Positions 1 to 10,500 of a DNA stretch of 64,000 nucleotides are shown piece by piece. Within the stretch, counting starts at the first letter, position 1. Each line of letters begins with the position of its first letter. Under the pieces are notes generated by a model that ran no database searches, had not been told where the DNA came from, and worked only from the letters and a program-made list of their open reading frames with translations. Both the position numbers and the translations under genes were made by a program. Source of the DNA: Seriola aureovittata (lineage: Eukaryota; Chordata; Actinopteri; Carangiformes; Carangidae); the NCBI RefSeq assembly GCF_021018895.1, contig NC_079368.1:5952501-6016500 (forward strand), given 5' to 3'.

Positions 1-1060
1 AATTATAAGATCATTTGTAACTTTAACCAGTGCCATATGTACTATGATGCAGTCTAAACCCTGACTGAATATCTTAAAATAAATAAAAAAATAAATAAAA
101 AATAAACTAATGTTATATAGAAAATACCCAATCCAGTCTTTGTGCCAAGCTAACCAGCTGCTGACTGTAGCTTCATGTTTAACAGGTATGGAACAGCGAT
201 TTTCTCATCTGATTCTTGGAAAGGAGGAAAATAGATGTAAAATGTTGAACTTCCCTTTAAAAATTGATTTGTGATTTGTAACAAAATTAAGATATTAATA
301 ATTTGTCAATAAATTACAGTGCATGACTTTTCCATTCTGACAGCAAATATATACAGTATATTATCATAAATGTTTTTCCCTTATCACTGATATACACACG
401 TGTGTGTAATAAATGTAAAGATGATCACACAGTTCGGCCGTCCCTGACCATGGTCATATCTTGCCACCCAACTGGCCCATATCTGTCAATATGGCGACAG
501 AACTGAATTTGCAGCAGTTTTGTCAAAGCCAGTAATGTTCAATAATAGCCAAAATAAGACATTTTTTTTAAAGTAACGTGACATAATTTTCTTAGAGATA
601 AGGAGCGAACAATATACTGGTTATGTTGCGGGATTTTTTAACAATTTGCATTTGCAAATGTCAATATAATTTTCGTGTTTTTCTTACTGCTTAACCTGAA
701 AATTCCTGGAAATGGAAGTTCAACATTTGAATCACAGTCAGTCAAATCTAAATGACACCCAGCCCAAACAAAAAGCTACAATCTGCAGCCAACTTGCCAC
801 ACAGCCTCCATTAGCCACTCTCCCAGAGGACTTTGTTATGCAACGAGCTGCAATGCATCTGCCTCCAAACACGGGGCAACAAATTATCAAGTGCACCCTA
901 AAAGATCAAAGCTGCTCAGGAGAGAAGCAAAGACCGAGAGAAGAGGAGGAGGTGGCTGGGGGCTCATTAAGAGTTAGCCTTCATTAAGAGCAAATTAAAA
1001 AATCTAACTCTGCAGACAAAATGTGGAGGGTGGGAAGGAAGAATAGAGAAAAAATAACGT
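1..1060. other. AT-rich single-copy DNA, no gene seen
   Basis: I see no exon, RNA gene or recognisable repeat here. There is a short A-rich stretch of AAAT-type units near 80-115. The open frame at 712-987 has no recognisable domain and ends in a purine-rich run, so I treat it as chance. Confidence 0.6.
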
Positions 1061-1065
1061 GTTAA

Positions 1066-1107
1066 AATGTGTGTGTGTGTGTGCATGTGTATGTGTGTAT
1101 GTGTGTA
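1066..1107. repeat. Imperfect TG microsatellite
   Basis: The run is mainly TG dinucleotides, interrupted by CA and TA steps. Confidence 0.9.
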
Positions 1108-2880
1108 TTCATGGGCATGAGCATAAGGGCGGGGTGGGGGGGTTACAAAGAAGCTCAAAATGACTTTTTAATCACATCATTAAAAGGACTTTGAATTATG
1201 AATTTGTCACAATGGATGTCTTAAGGCGTAGGAGCAAAATGAGAGAGGGATATTTTATTTTTTATTTTTTGGAGAATGAGGCCAAGGAGGGCCAACACTC
1301 TGCAGCCGCTGTGAATGTGTGTGGGCAGTTTGTGTGGAGGTGGGGTTCAGCGTATTAAATCCAATCAAGGATGGCAAATAGACCTTGATGAACAAAACCA
1401 GAGGGGAAAAAATAGCAGAAAATCAAAATTGACTGTTCGCTAAACCCGTCCCCTGAATATCGATTGTTCTTTCACAGCTTAGTAACCATAACTAGGCCCG
1501 ACAGGCCTCTCAAACTTTGGATTTGTCGACATGCAGAAGTGGTGTGCATGCCTTATTGAACAGTATGCTGCTCATAAGATGCAAATATTAGCATGCCACG
1601 CTAACTAGCTCACTACCCACAGTAGTGAATTAGTCCAGCCTTTACTTCCAGGCCAAGGACAATTTCATTAACTAAATAAATTTTGTTGGGAAATTATTTA
1701 AGAAAAAACGTCCCATTTACACTTGCTCATTTATTGTGCAGAAGTTGGTCTTTGATAATATTGAGACTGCTGAGACGAGACCATCCGTCCTTTCAGAAAA
1801 TGCCTAAAAGAAGTAGTAATTTTCAGTAAATTTTTTTTCTAACCTTGACCCAAACCATTTCTTTAACCATAACCAAGTTGCCTAATCCTAAGCAAGCCAT
1901 GAATAGTATTTTTGAAACAGCAATGTTGCCTTGTCGATGGTGGTGTAAGATCAGAAAACCTTTATATGTTTCAAAATATGTGTAGGCCTAAAGCATAAAT
2001 CTATCCTCTGTCTTACTTGTCCTAGCATGTAAGCTAAGCAGCTAAACAGGGCTGATAGACAACAGATAAACAGATAGCCTACACTAAAAATGTACGATCA
2101 AACTACATCATACAAGATCATATTCAGTGTAGGACTAACTTGTTCAGCACTGCCAAAACAATACTATTTATTTCAATGTCTTCTACATGGACAATAGTGA
2201 TGCTAACAGCAGCTTTAGCCCCAGTCTTTTAGCATTAGCCTATATCATGTACAGTATATATTAAAGACACTTTTACAGGCGTCTTATACACTAACATTAC
2301 AACACAACATTACACATTATATTACACAAAAAATTAAAAAGTCAGCTGGAGACAATGATTTCAAACAACTCAGGAAGCTAATGTTTGCTAAATTAAATTA
2401 GCTAACTAGAGCCTAAGGTAATGCTAACAGCTCATGCATGTAGTCATGAATTGAATATTTTAATGCCCCTTTCACAAGATCCTCACTTTAGAAAAAGTCA
2501 GCTAGAAAGTCAGCCAGAGACTCACAAAGCTCATAAAGCAAATGTCAGCTCAATTAACTAGCTAGCTACAGCTGATAAAATCTGCTATCGACAGTTGCCC
2601 CTAAGAATTGAGAAGATGCTTTGGTCTACTTCTGAAATCAATGACCCACTCTTCCAAAAGTGAATTTCAGGTTGTAAATCTACTATCATTAACATAGTGA
2701 AGTATATGCACATGGCTTGTTTGGAAAGGTGGACAGGCATAGCAACAGTAACTGAGGCGGCAGGGCTTAGCAAGTGGTCAACTGGCAGCCGCTCCGGGAC
2801 AGTGATACAAGCTGATGGTCATATCTGGTAACAAACAGGCCGTATTTGGTTGGAGTATTGGTGATAGAGACACAAGGGCA
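1108..2880. other. Single-copy DNA with a faint local duplication
   Basis: No gene is visible. Two stretches, about 2335-2420 and 2496-2580, share the phrase 'aaaagtcagct' followed by loosely similar order (gagac, ctca, gctaa). This suggests an old, much decayed local duplication rich in AGCTA words. Confidence 0.45.
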
Positions 2881-2885
2881 TGAGT

Positions 2886-3270
2886 AAGAGAGAGAGAGAG
2901 GTGGAAGGAGATAAAAAATCAACTGAAGGTTGGAAAGAGGGGAGGGGAAAGTTAGATAAACACTTTTTCTCGCTTCTTTTTTTCCCACCCCTGTCCCTAC
3001 CACTCATGTTGCTCTCTGTGCAAAAGACAACTCACTCAGTGGAAATCAAATGTTGATAAAGAGAAAATTGCATCGGATGGGGGCAAGGAAAACAGGAAAG
3101 ATACACCCAGAGAAGCCCCACAGGAGTAGTCAGCATGGAGGGAAAAGAGAGAGGGGGGGGGGGGGGGGGGGGGGGGGAGAGACAGTGGGAGCGTGAAGAG
3201 GGAGAGAAAGAGAGATGGACAGGAAAGAGACGACAGGAAAAAGAGGAGGAGATGAAAAATGTGGTTAGAT
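2886..3270. repeat. Purine-rich low-complexity tract
   Basis: The plus strand is dominated by GA-rich runs (gagagag, ggagag), and it includes the separate poly-G tract. The long minus-strand open frames over this region and the neighbouring CA tract are simple-repeat translation, not genes. Confidence 0.8.
3153..3177 (+). repeat. 25-base poly-G run
   Basis: An uninterrupted run of 25 G residues sits inside the purine-rich tract. Long G homopolymers are rare in vertebrate DNA. They form G-quadruplex structures and are difficult to replicate and to sequence, so the exact length may be uncertain. Confidence 0.9.
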
Positions 3271-3344
3271 CTCAGAAAAAGATAGAGAGCAAAGAATAAT
3301 TCAAGTGACACACTACACACATTTGCATGTACACTCTCTTTTCT

Positions 3345-3346
<2 letters not shown>

Positions 3347-3414
<68 letters not shown>
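3347..3414. repeat. Perfect CA microsatellite, 34 units
   Basis: Sixty-eight bases of uninterrupted CA, immediately preceded by a short CT-rich stretch. The length and purity suggest a highly polymorphic locus. Confidence 0.98.
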
Positions 3415-3416
<2 letters not shown>

Positions 3417-5289
3417 CACTCTAACTACATTTGGTATACACACAAACACCAACACACACTCTCTGGCTAACTCTTGATGTGTTGACACTATTAGGAGCTG
3501 ACAAAAAGAGGAAATAGGTTCGGGGGAAAACACAAACAAATTTAGAGGGAAGAAATTGGCCCTCTTGTTGCACTGCACTACTCCTCCGCAAACACCTCAA
3601 TTCTCTCATTACACTCCATTATAGCACCCATCCACAGACAAAAGAGTTCCTCCAGCACGGGTAATGGGAAATCAAGTCAGCACTCTATTGTGCTTTGTCC
3701 CCCATCAGTCCCACAGGCCTGAGAGGATGGCTGAGGTTGGTTGGGCTCAAACCAAGCAGACACAGACAGAGCAGAGGTAGGAACTGATTGAAAGAAATTG
3801 AGGTTTTGTTGTTTTTCTCAAGGATTTTGTCTTGCTGGAGGTAAATACAGGTACAGTCAAAAGACCGTCCAGTCATGATTTAAAGCACAACTATACTGTA
3901 CATTTAAAGATTTCATTTATGGGTTAGCAAAGAGTTTGAATGCTGCTTTTGTAATGTTGGTTGTCAATATAGTGTCACCTTAGTGTGAGTGTTAAATATC
4001 TGTATTCTGTTGCATTTTGTGATTCAAGTGATTTTGTACCAGCTGTACCTTTCTCTCTTTCTGGACTACAACATGTGACAGTGTTGTCAAACACCTCCTA
4101 CGAACTCTGCATTGAGTTTGCGGATAATGAGGAAAGAGATGAGGACCACTGCTGCCTTGCTAGCCCGGGGGGGATTTATTCTCTCTCTCTGTGTAAAACA
4201 CAATAATATCAGTACAGCAACCTGACATGACCGGGTTTCTACATGCACACCTCTCCTTAACACAGTGTGTTGCCAACTGTCCATATGAGTTGTGCGCCAT
4301 TACATTTACCACTTACAATCTTCCATTAAATCAATAAAACTAAATACATCTCATTCTGAAAGTCCCTCTAAAAGCTATTTTCCCAACCACCAGCAGCATT
4401 TTTTGTATTTCAAGAATTGATATTCAATTTAAAATATGAACATGAGCACGCATAGAAATATACACCATGTGTTTGGAAAAAACCCAATAATATCAGTACA
4501 TGAGCGGGTTTTTACACGCACACCTTTAAAGGAAGAAGGGACAGTAAACTGCAGAAGAAACCATCAAAGAGCATAAGTTTAGCTTGAAATGGATAAATTA
4601 GCATGCTCCAAAAAGTGCTGTACACAATAAAAAAATACAAATATAGTGAAATGTACATTTTGACAAAAAAAGAACCCATATGTCTGTGACCCATACAAAG
4701 TAAAATTTGCACTTCTGTTTAGTTTTTTTCTTACCATGTTTTAACAGGCTATTGATGGGAGCACTAGTATAGTCTCACCTCTCCTCAGTAGGAGCAAATC
4801 TACAGGAAGTGACATTATTGCAAAAAGGTCAAAGGTCACCTGACAAAAATACTATTAAGATAATAACAGCACCAAAATAAATTTACACAGCAACAAGTAT
4901 ATACAAAGGAAATAATGGAAAAATGTGAACAGAAATGGATTTTTGGTGAAATATGAACCTATTACAGGACTACATCAGCTACAACAGGTTTTGGGAAAGT
5001 GGAACTCTCTCCCCTCTCTAGTCGAGCATAAGGGATCTATTCATTTTATCTACAGCACATTAACTTTGCAAGTGTAAAAGGAAAGTGAGGTGTTGAACCG
5101 TGGGATAAGTGGGAATCATAAAAGCCTGCAGGACTTAATGCTGGCTTCACACCACTGCCTTGTGCATTAAGTCACTAAAGGAAGAGCATCTCAAGGTCTT
5201 CAGGTGAACTTCCTGAAATCACTTTTTTCACATGGCAGCCATTGTGATTTAGAGCAGACTGGAAACCCTGCACAGAAGCAAGTGAAAGA
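3415..5289. other. Single-copy DNA with a short local duplication
   Basis: No gene is recognised. Positions 4202-4252 and 4486-4525 are a diverged direct duplication. Both begin with the same 'aataatatcagtaca' and end with 'cgggttt..acacgcacacct'-like sequence, and they differ by a roughly 10-base gap in the middle. Confidence 0.5.
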
Positions 5290-6105
5290 GATGGTAAGAA
5301 TAAAATTCGAAATGTTGAGAATAAACTTGACATTTCGAGATTAAAGTCGACCTTTTGAGACGATATCAAACAAAATGCCTTGTATAGATGAAGTGATCAA
5401 ATAGTATTTCAGAATCGGCTTTAGCAACAAAGAAGTCCTTTCTCTTTTTGCTCATAAACACAGTGTAGTTGTCAGTATTAGGACTTTGAAGAGATTGTGC
5501 CGAAAACTGCGTCTGTTCAGATGGAAAACCACAGGTGGCCACAGGTGGCCGCATTCGTGCAAACTGAAATAGTGGGCAATAAACAAATGCAAGGACATCA
5601 TTGGTTACACCTGCACGCAATTCAGAGGGGATTTGTTGTATCACAAGACACAATAAGACAACTGATCTAATTGTTTGATCCTGAAGGTGTAGGGCTCAGG
5701 CGGGCGTGACATCTGAGAAGCAGGCATTAGCGCAACAAAAGTCCCAACAGGCTGTGGCACATGGATTCATACGATAAGCTGAAGCCATACTGCATTGCTA
5801 TCAATGGTTGTATTGATGGTTTTAGTTGCTAAGTAGTGTGGATGGAGGCCTACAGAACAAACAACAACCCCAAAGTAATAGCAGACTACTTCATCACATC
5901 CATTGTGTGGCTTGCGAAGTTGCTTGGAGAGACGGCACGCTGACAGAGGCATGAAAAATTACAGGGGGAGCTGACTTTATTCTCAAAATGCAAAATGAAA
6001 AAAAAAGAAAATCCTCCTAATTTTGACTTTTTTTCTCAAAGTGCATGATGAAAAAAAAATCTTCCTCCTCTCATTTTTTTCCCCTCATCCATGGCCCTAA
6101 TATTC
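5290..6105 (+). mobile_element. Decayed element carrying an integrase-core gene
   Basis: The integrase-like pseudogene at 5375-5943 is flanked by related sequence in opposite orientation. On the left (5290-5360) there are repeated 'ttgagaataaa' and 'gagattaaagtcga' motifs. On the right (5970-6060) are their reverse complements, 'gactttattctcaaaatgc' and 'ttttgactttttttctcaaagtgc'. I infer a DNA-transposon-like unit with repetitive (sub)terminal inverted repeats. The outer limits are approximate and I see no target-site duplication. The internal gene is broken, so this copy is not autonomous. Confidence 0.6.
5375..5943 (+). pseudogene. Integrase core-domain protein pseudogene (transposon-derived)
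   Basis: Read in two frames, this stretch encodes a broken copy of the fish and invertebrate integrase-core (rve-like) protein family. The first frame, from the ATG at 5375, gives IDEVIK, then YFRIGFSNKEVLSLF and IRTLKRLCRKLRL, a helix-turn-helix-like N-terminal part. After a frame break near 5530-5560 the second frame gives LFDPEGVGLRR, then RLWHMDSYDKLKPY, then INGCIDGFS and TNNNPKVIADYF. The H-x-D before YDKLKPY is where the first catalytic Asp of such integrases lies. In-frame stops occur at codon 10 and at several later points, and a 10-bp tandem duplication (5531-5550) sits at the frame break. The copy ends soon after the TNN-P block, so the rest of the DDE core is missing. No introns are seen. 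It lies inside an inverted-repeat-bounded element and is almost certainly dead. The family match is from motif memory, not a search. Confidence 0.72.
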
Positions 6106-6119
6106 CTTCATAAATTACA

Positions 6120-6560
6120 GTTAAAGCAGTATTTATGATTTTTGGAGGCAACAAAATGAATCAGAAACACAACATGGGGAACAAGTTATTAGTTTTATAC
6201 ATCCTTCACAGAGTTCTTTTTGTGTCCACCTGATAAGTCCAATATTCTCCACCAGTCTCCAACAAATCCTGAGGGATATATCTGTCTCTGTGGCTGCTAA
6301 AAGTCGCCACTATTGTGTGCCAGCTGTGCTGTGCTGGGCAGGTAGGTTTATTGGTTATTGGTTGATTTCTCACTAAAACAGGTTGCCTGCTGCTGAAAAC
6401 AGGATAGACGAGCAGTCAGAGTAAATCAAACCAGTAAAACCAAAACAACAAGCTAAAAGACCCTGAAAAGCTTTGCATTGGTAAGAGGAACTGCAAAATT
6501 CTCTCTCATATGAGTCACTTGACCCTTTGTTAATGTAAAAACATTGTGCTCCTTTACAAA
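6120..6560 (+). repeat. Dispersed teleost repeat, copy 1
   Basis: This segment shares ordered blocks with 10250-10500. Shared blocks include 'ctctgtggctg', 'aaaaccaaaacaa-aagctaaaag' and nearby 'gagaaatcaa/atttctcact' sequence, and both copies are in the same orientation. It also resembles a repeat I recall from many fish genomes. It is non-coding and of unknown class. Confidence 0.5.
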
Positions 6561-7442
6561 TGAGACCCTGTTTGAATTTCTTCATGTTGGCTTGTGTGCT
6601 AGCTAACTTATTTGGCTAGAATACAAGCTGAATGTCGACTGGTGTTTACATTAAAAAGATCTGACAGAGGCCATAGATGTAAGGATACACCTTATATATC
6701 TTATTTATATGTATGAAAGTTGCTCACTTGGCACATATTTCAAAAAGTTTCTGTCATGTCTCCACAGGCTTCATTACACTTTCATGTTTATGGACTCACA
6801 CAGCATGTGCACTAGAGTCCTTTTCCAGTCGAGCCGGCTGAGAGCATGCACGTCTAACACTGCTGCTGGCCAAAGGGACTGACTTTCTGCTGGATAATTT
6901 AATCATAATTCACTCCAAATGTTATTAGACTGAATTGCGTTAATAAAATCTTTTAAAAAGGAGTAATTTGATATGGTTTGTGACGCTAATTTACATGCAG
7001 TTTGCAAGATACAAATTTTGCTCCTTGATATAGCGAATAGAAAGTTGAAATGCATGAAAAGATGAAGGAAGCAGGAATGCAATAGTTGACCAGTGAGTGG
7101 ATAATGTTAGTATTCAGTGAATCAGACTGCTTTGGATAAACACATTGTGAGGTAGCGGGCTACCTAACACTTCTAAAGAACCACAAATTAATGGAGCAAT
7201 ATCGATTCATTCTTCTAGTCTCTCTGTCATATTGTGGCATAGTTTAGAAGGGTACAAAATGAAAGGGAAAAAGGAAATTGGAAAAAAAGGAAATGTTAAA
7301 TAGTGCTTTCCATCACTATCATTAAAACATAAAATAAGGGAATAACTTTGGGATGAATGGTGCTCATCAGAATCTATGACAACAAACACTGAAGCTATTC
7401 TGGAGGCTTGTTTAGGCCCAACACGCCGAATCATAACATACA
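6561..7442. other. Single-copy DNA, nothing recognised
   Basis: AT-rich sequence without a coding signal, simple repeat or recognisable mobile element. Confidence 0.6.
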
Positions 7443-8170
7443 TTATCTCAAGGCACTTTACAGAGTAAAGTTATAATATCATAGAAAGAAACGGTTTCCA
7501 ACAAGAGCAGCGCTTTTAACAGGAAGAAACCTCCAACAGGACCGGACTCAGGGTGGGCGGGTATCTGCCTCCACTGGTGGGGTTGAGTGGTGAGAAATGG
7601 GGGAGAGAGAGTGAGAGAGAGAGAGAGAGAGAGAGCAGGAACAGCTGTTTATACTGTTGTATTCAGCCACTGTCAAACTGATTGTTATAATGGTAATAAT
7701 AATAGTGATACTTAAAGGTGTCATTGATAATAACAGCAGCAATGATAGCAACACCAATTAGAAGAAAGAAGGAGAAGAAAATGATGATGAAGAAGAAGAA
7801 AATGAATAATGATGATGATGAGTGTCGAGCAGTTGTGGCAGATCTGAGTCAGAGACACCTGCAGAATGAGGACACAGAGAGAGAGAGGGCGAGAGACAGG
7901 AGAAGCACAAACTACAGGAGAGCAAAGACACAAAGTTAATGACATGCAGTAGCACAATATGCAGAAAGGAGGAGAGAGAAGTGCTCAGTGCGTCATGGAG
8001 TTCCCCCAGCAGCCTCGGCCTATAGCAACATAACTTACAGATTGTTCAGGACTCACCTGAGCCAGCCCTCACAGCAAGCTCTATCAAAGAGGAAAGTTTT
8101 AAGCCTCGTCTTAAATGTAGAGCGAGTGTCTGCCTCTTGGATCCAAACTGGGAGCTGGTTCCTTTCATTT
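7443..8170 (+). repeat. Teleost interspersed repeat, unnamed class
   Basis: The left part reads 'ctcaaggcactttacag' and then 'taacaggaagaaacctcc', followed by 'caggaccggactcaggg'. The right part reads 'gtcatggagttcccccagc', then 'tatcaaagaggaaagttt' and 'ggatccaaactgggagctgg'. I recall both halves, in this order, from a non-coding repeat common in percomorph genomes. Between them lie GA and GAT/AAG simple repeats. No open frame of note and no termini could be identified. Confidence 0.6.
7602..7635. repeat. GA microsatellite
   Basis: A short GA run with one T interruption, inside the interspersed repeat. Confidence 0.9.
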
Positions 8171-10249
8171 GTGATCACTCTCTACAATTACCCTCTAAAA
8201 TGCCTCTGTTTCTTCTGCTATGACGTGAAATTCAGCACACACCGGTGCAAACATGTGGGCTGAATGTTTGAAGGATTGTAGTTGTGCTCACTTTTAACGA
8301 TGTTAACATGTCATCATTCTTTCCCCCTCTCCATTGCTCTGACTGTCTTTTTTAGTTGACTTATTCTCTTCATAGTGTGCATTCTCGCTAACAGGCTATC
8401 TGAGCTCTTGGTGTGATACACATACAATTTGCGACACGAAACTTGAAATAGATACGGTCTAACATATACACATTTAATGCACTGACACACACCGGCCACA
8501 ACTAAAAAAAGGAGCCACGTTTCAGCCTCTCTGTCACCATCTTGACAGGTGTTTATATGAGCAGACCCTGACAATGCATCTGAGTACAAAGGCAAAGGGA
8601 AGGTTAAGAAGAAGAAAAACTCAGCATTTGCTGATGACATGGAGTTAGAGTGTTTTAGTGCAGAAAGTGCCTGGTGACAGAGTGGTGATAAAGGCAGTGC
8701 TAAAAGCTGAGATTTGGCCCAGTATTACACAGATTACTGCATCTCTCTACAATCCTCTTTCAAGACAAAGTCAAACAGCTTCAACCCCGTCACATTATTT
8801 TTACTGTTACAGCTTTGGAATACACATGACTGCTCTGCACTGTTGCTTCATTGAGAAACATTAGGTAAGCTAAAAACAATCTCCAAGTGTTTTCCCCTCA
8901 GCTTTACTTGAAGTTTGTCTTATTTCTTTTTTTTTAGAGTGATATTTTTTTCCATCTGTTGTCAAAGGAAAAGATTGTCAATAAGGATCAATTGACTGTT
9001 TAGATTGGACTTTGTGCTAAGAGTAGAATATATGTGCGCATGTGCGTGTGTGTGTGTGTGTGTGTGTGTAGGAGGGGGTATTAGGGTATTAGCAGGAGGG
9101 AAATGGATAACCCTGAGATTTGGTTACAAGCAACTTGAGAGCATTGAGAGAGAGAGAGTGCAAGAAAAAGGAGATGGGGAGGTAAAAACAAAGAGAATGG
9201 AGTGGGAGAGCATACGGGTAGGCAGCTCTATTCTGTCGCAATAGGGTGAGAATAAAAGCTAGAGAAAAAGAAAAGAATAAAAGAATAAAATTAAGAGATT
9301 GCAGGAGAAGAGCACACAAGAAAACATATGAGAAAGAAAGACAAGAATGAAGATGGAAAGTGGAAATAAAGAAAGTAGTATGGCCTAACAGAGAGTGTGG
9401 CCAGGAGCCAGATGAATGAGTCATAACTCAGCTTCATTAGCAAGTATGTCTCTTGACCTATCGACATCCACATCGCACCGTGTAATCCCTGCACATCGAT
9501 CCGCTGACCCCGAGCCGCCCGATTGTTACCATTCCTCATTGTTCTAGCATCTGAACTTCTATATATTCTTGATGCTCTCCCGCGTCGCCTCTCAGCCAAC
9601 CGCCACCCTCTTCGCCATTAATACTGAACTTCTTCAAATGAGCACAAAGGTCAGCATGTGTTTATGCATCTGGCAGGACTCTCGAATGCATGGCCTAGAT
9701 TCAGCCGAATGGACAAATGTCTGTTTGAAAAAGGTAAAAGTTTAAAATCAACTTGTACCATGTCAGACATGGAAAGTGTTTGAGCTCTTTCACAAAACAT
9801 AACAACAAAAGTGTCATGTTTTGATTAATGGGTACTGCAGTCACAGCTGGCTTACTATTCATTTATAATGTCTTATATGTTGAGATCAGTAGTTCAGATG
9901 ATGTGAACACTGTCTGAATCTCATTGTTTGTGTTATCACTGTCGTGCTACCGTTATTGAGGTGGTAACTATACTGCAGAACAAAAAAGTTGGTAAGTTAA
10001 GAGGAAAAGTAAGGTGGTAATAGACATGACACAATTAAAACAAAAATCTGTATTTTCTTAAAGATATTCAGTTATTGTGAGTTTCAAATTACCTGGTTAT
10101 TCTGTTAGAAGCAACACTGACATATTTTTAACTAATAAAGTTGTCATGGCCATTGGGATTGCAAATAGATGCCTGAAAATACACCAAGCTGACATGGAGC
10201 AACATTAGTAACATTCATTTGGAGTTGTAATTTGTAGCTGTCAGAGTCA
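8171..10249. other. Single-copy DNA; purine-rich stretch at 9070-9400
   Basis: No gene is visible. The section at 9070-9400 is purine-rich with AAAG/GAATA words. The section at about 9440-9600 is less repetitive and higher in GC than its surroundings. It could be a conserved non-coding element, but that cannot be judged without alignment. Confidence 0.5.
9041..9069. repeat. TG microsatellite
   Basis: A short GTG run following 'gcgcatgtgcg'. Confidence 0.9.
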
Positions 10250-10500
10250 GATATTCATTTTCCTTTTAGCTTTGTTTTGGACTCTGGAGGAAAATTCAGG
10301 ATCTTTAGCTGCCAACTTTGCTTAGTTTGCTAGTTGATAATTTGTCCACTGTTGTGTAGGTATAATGTAAAGTGGGTTAACAGAAAACAGCTGCTCTCTG
10401 TGGCTGGAAACAAGGGCAAGTGAGAAATCAATAAAAACATTAAAGTTGCAAAAAACCAAAACAATAAGCTAAAAGTAGTTAAATTGCTCAGGTGATGATT
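10250..10500 (+). repeat. Dispersed teleost repeat, copy 2
   Basis: This is a shorter, diverged relative of 6120-6560 in the same orientation. It carries 'aaaccaaaacaataagcta' at about 10455-10473 and 'ctctgtggctgg' near 10396. It is non-coding. Confidence 0.5.

Noticed and set aside
712..987. 91-codon plus-strand open frame as a small gene
   Set aside because: Gln/Glu-rich without a known domain, ends in purine-rich DNA, and lacks any supporting context.
3036..3578. 180-codon minus-strand open frame
   Set aside because: It is mostly Cys-Val repeat from the CA tract and poly-Pro from the G run, so it is simple-repeat translation, not a gene.
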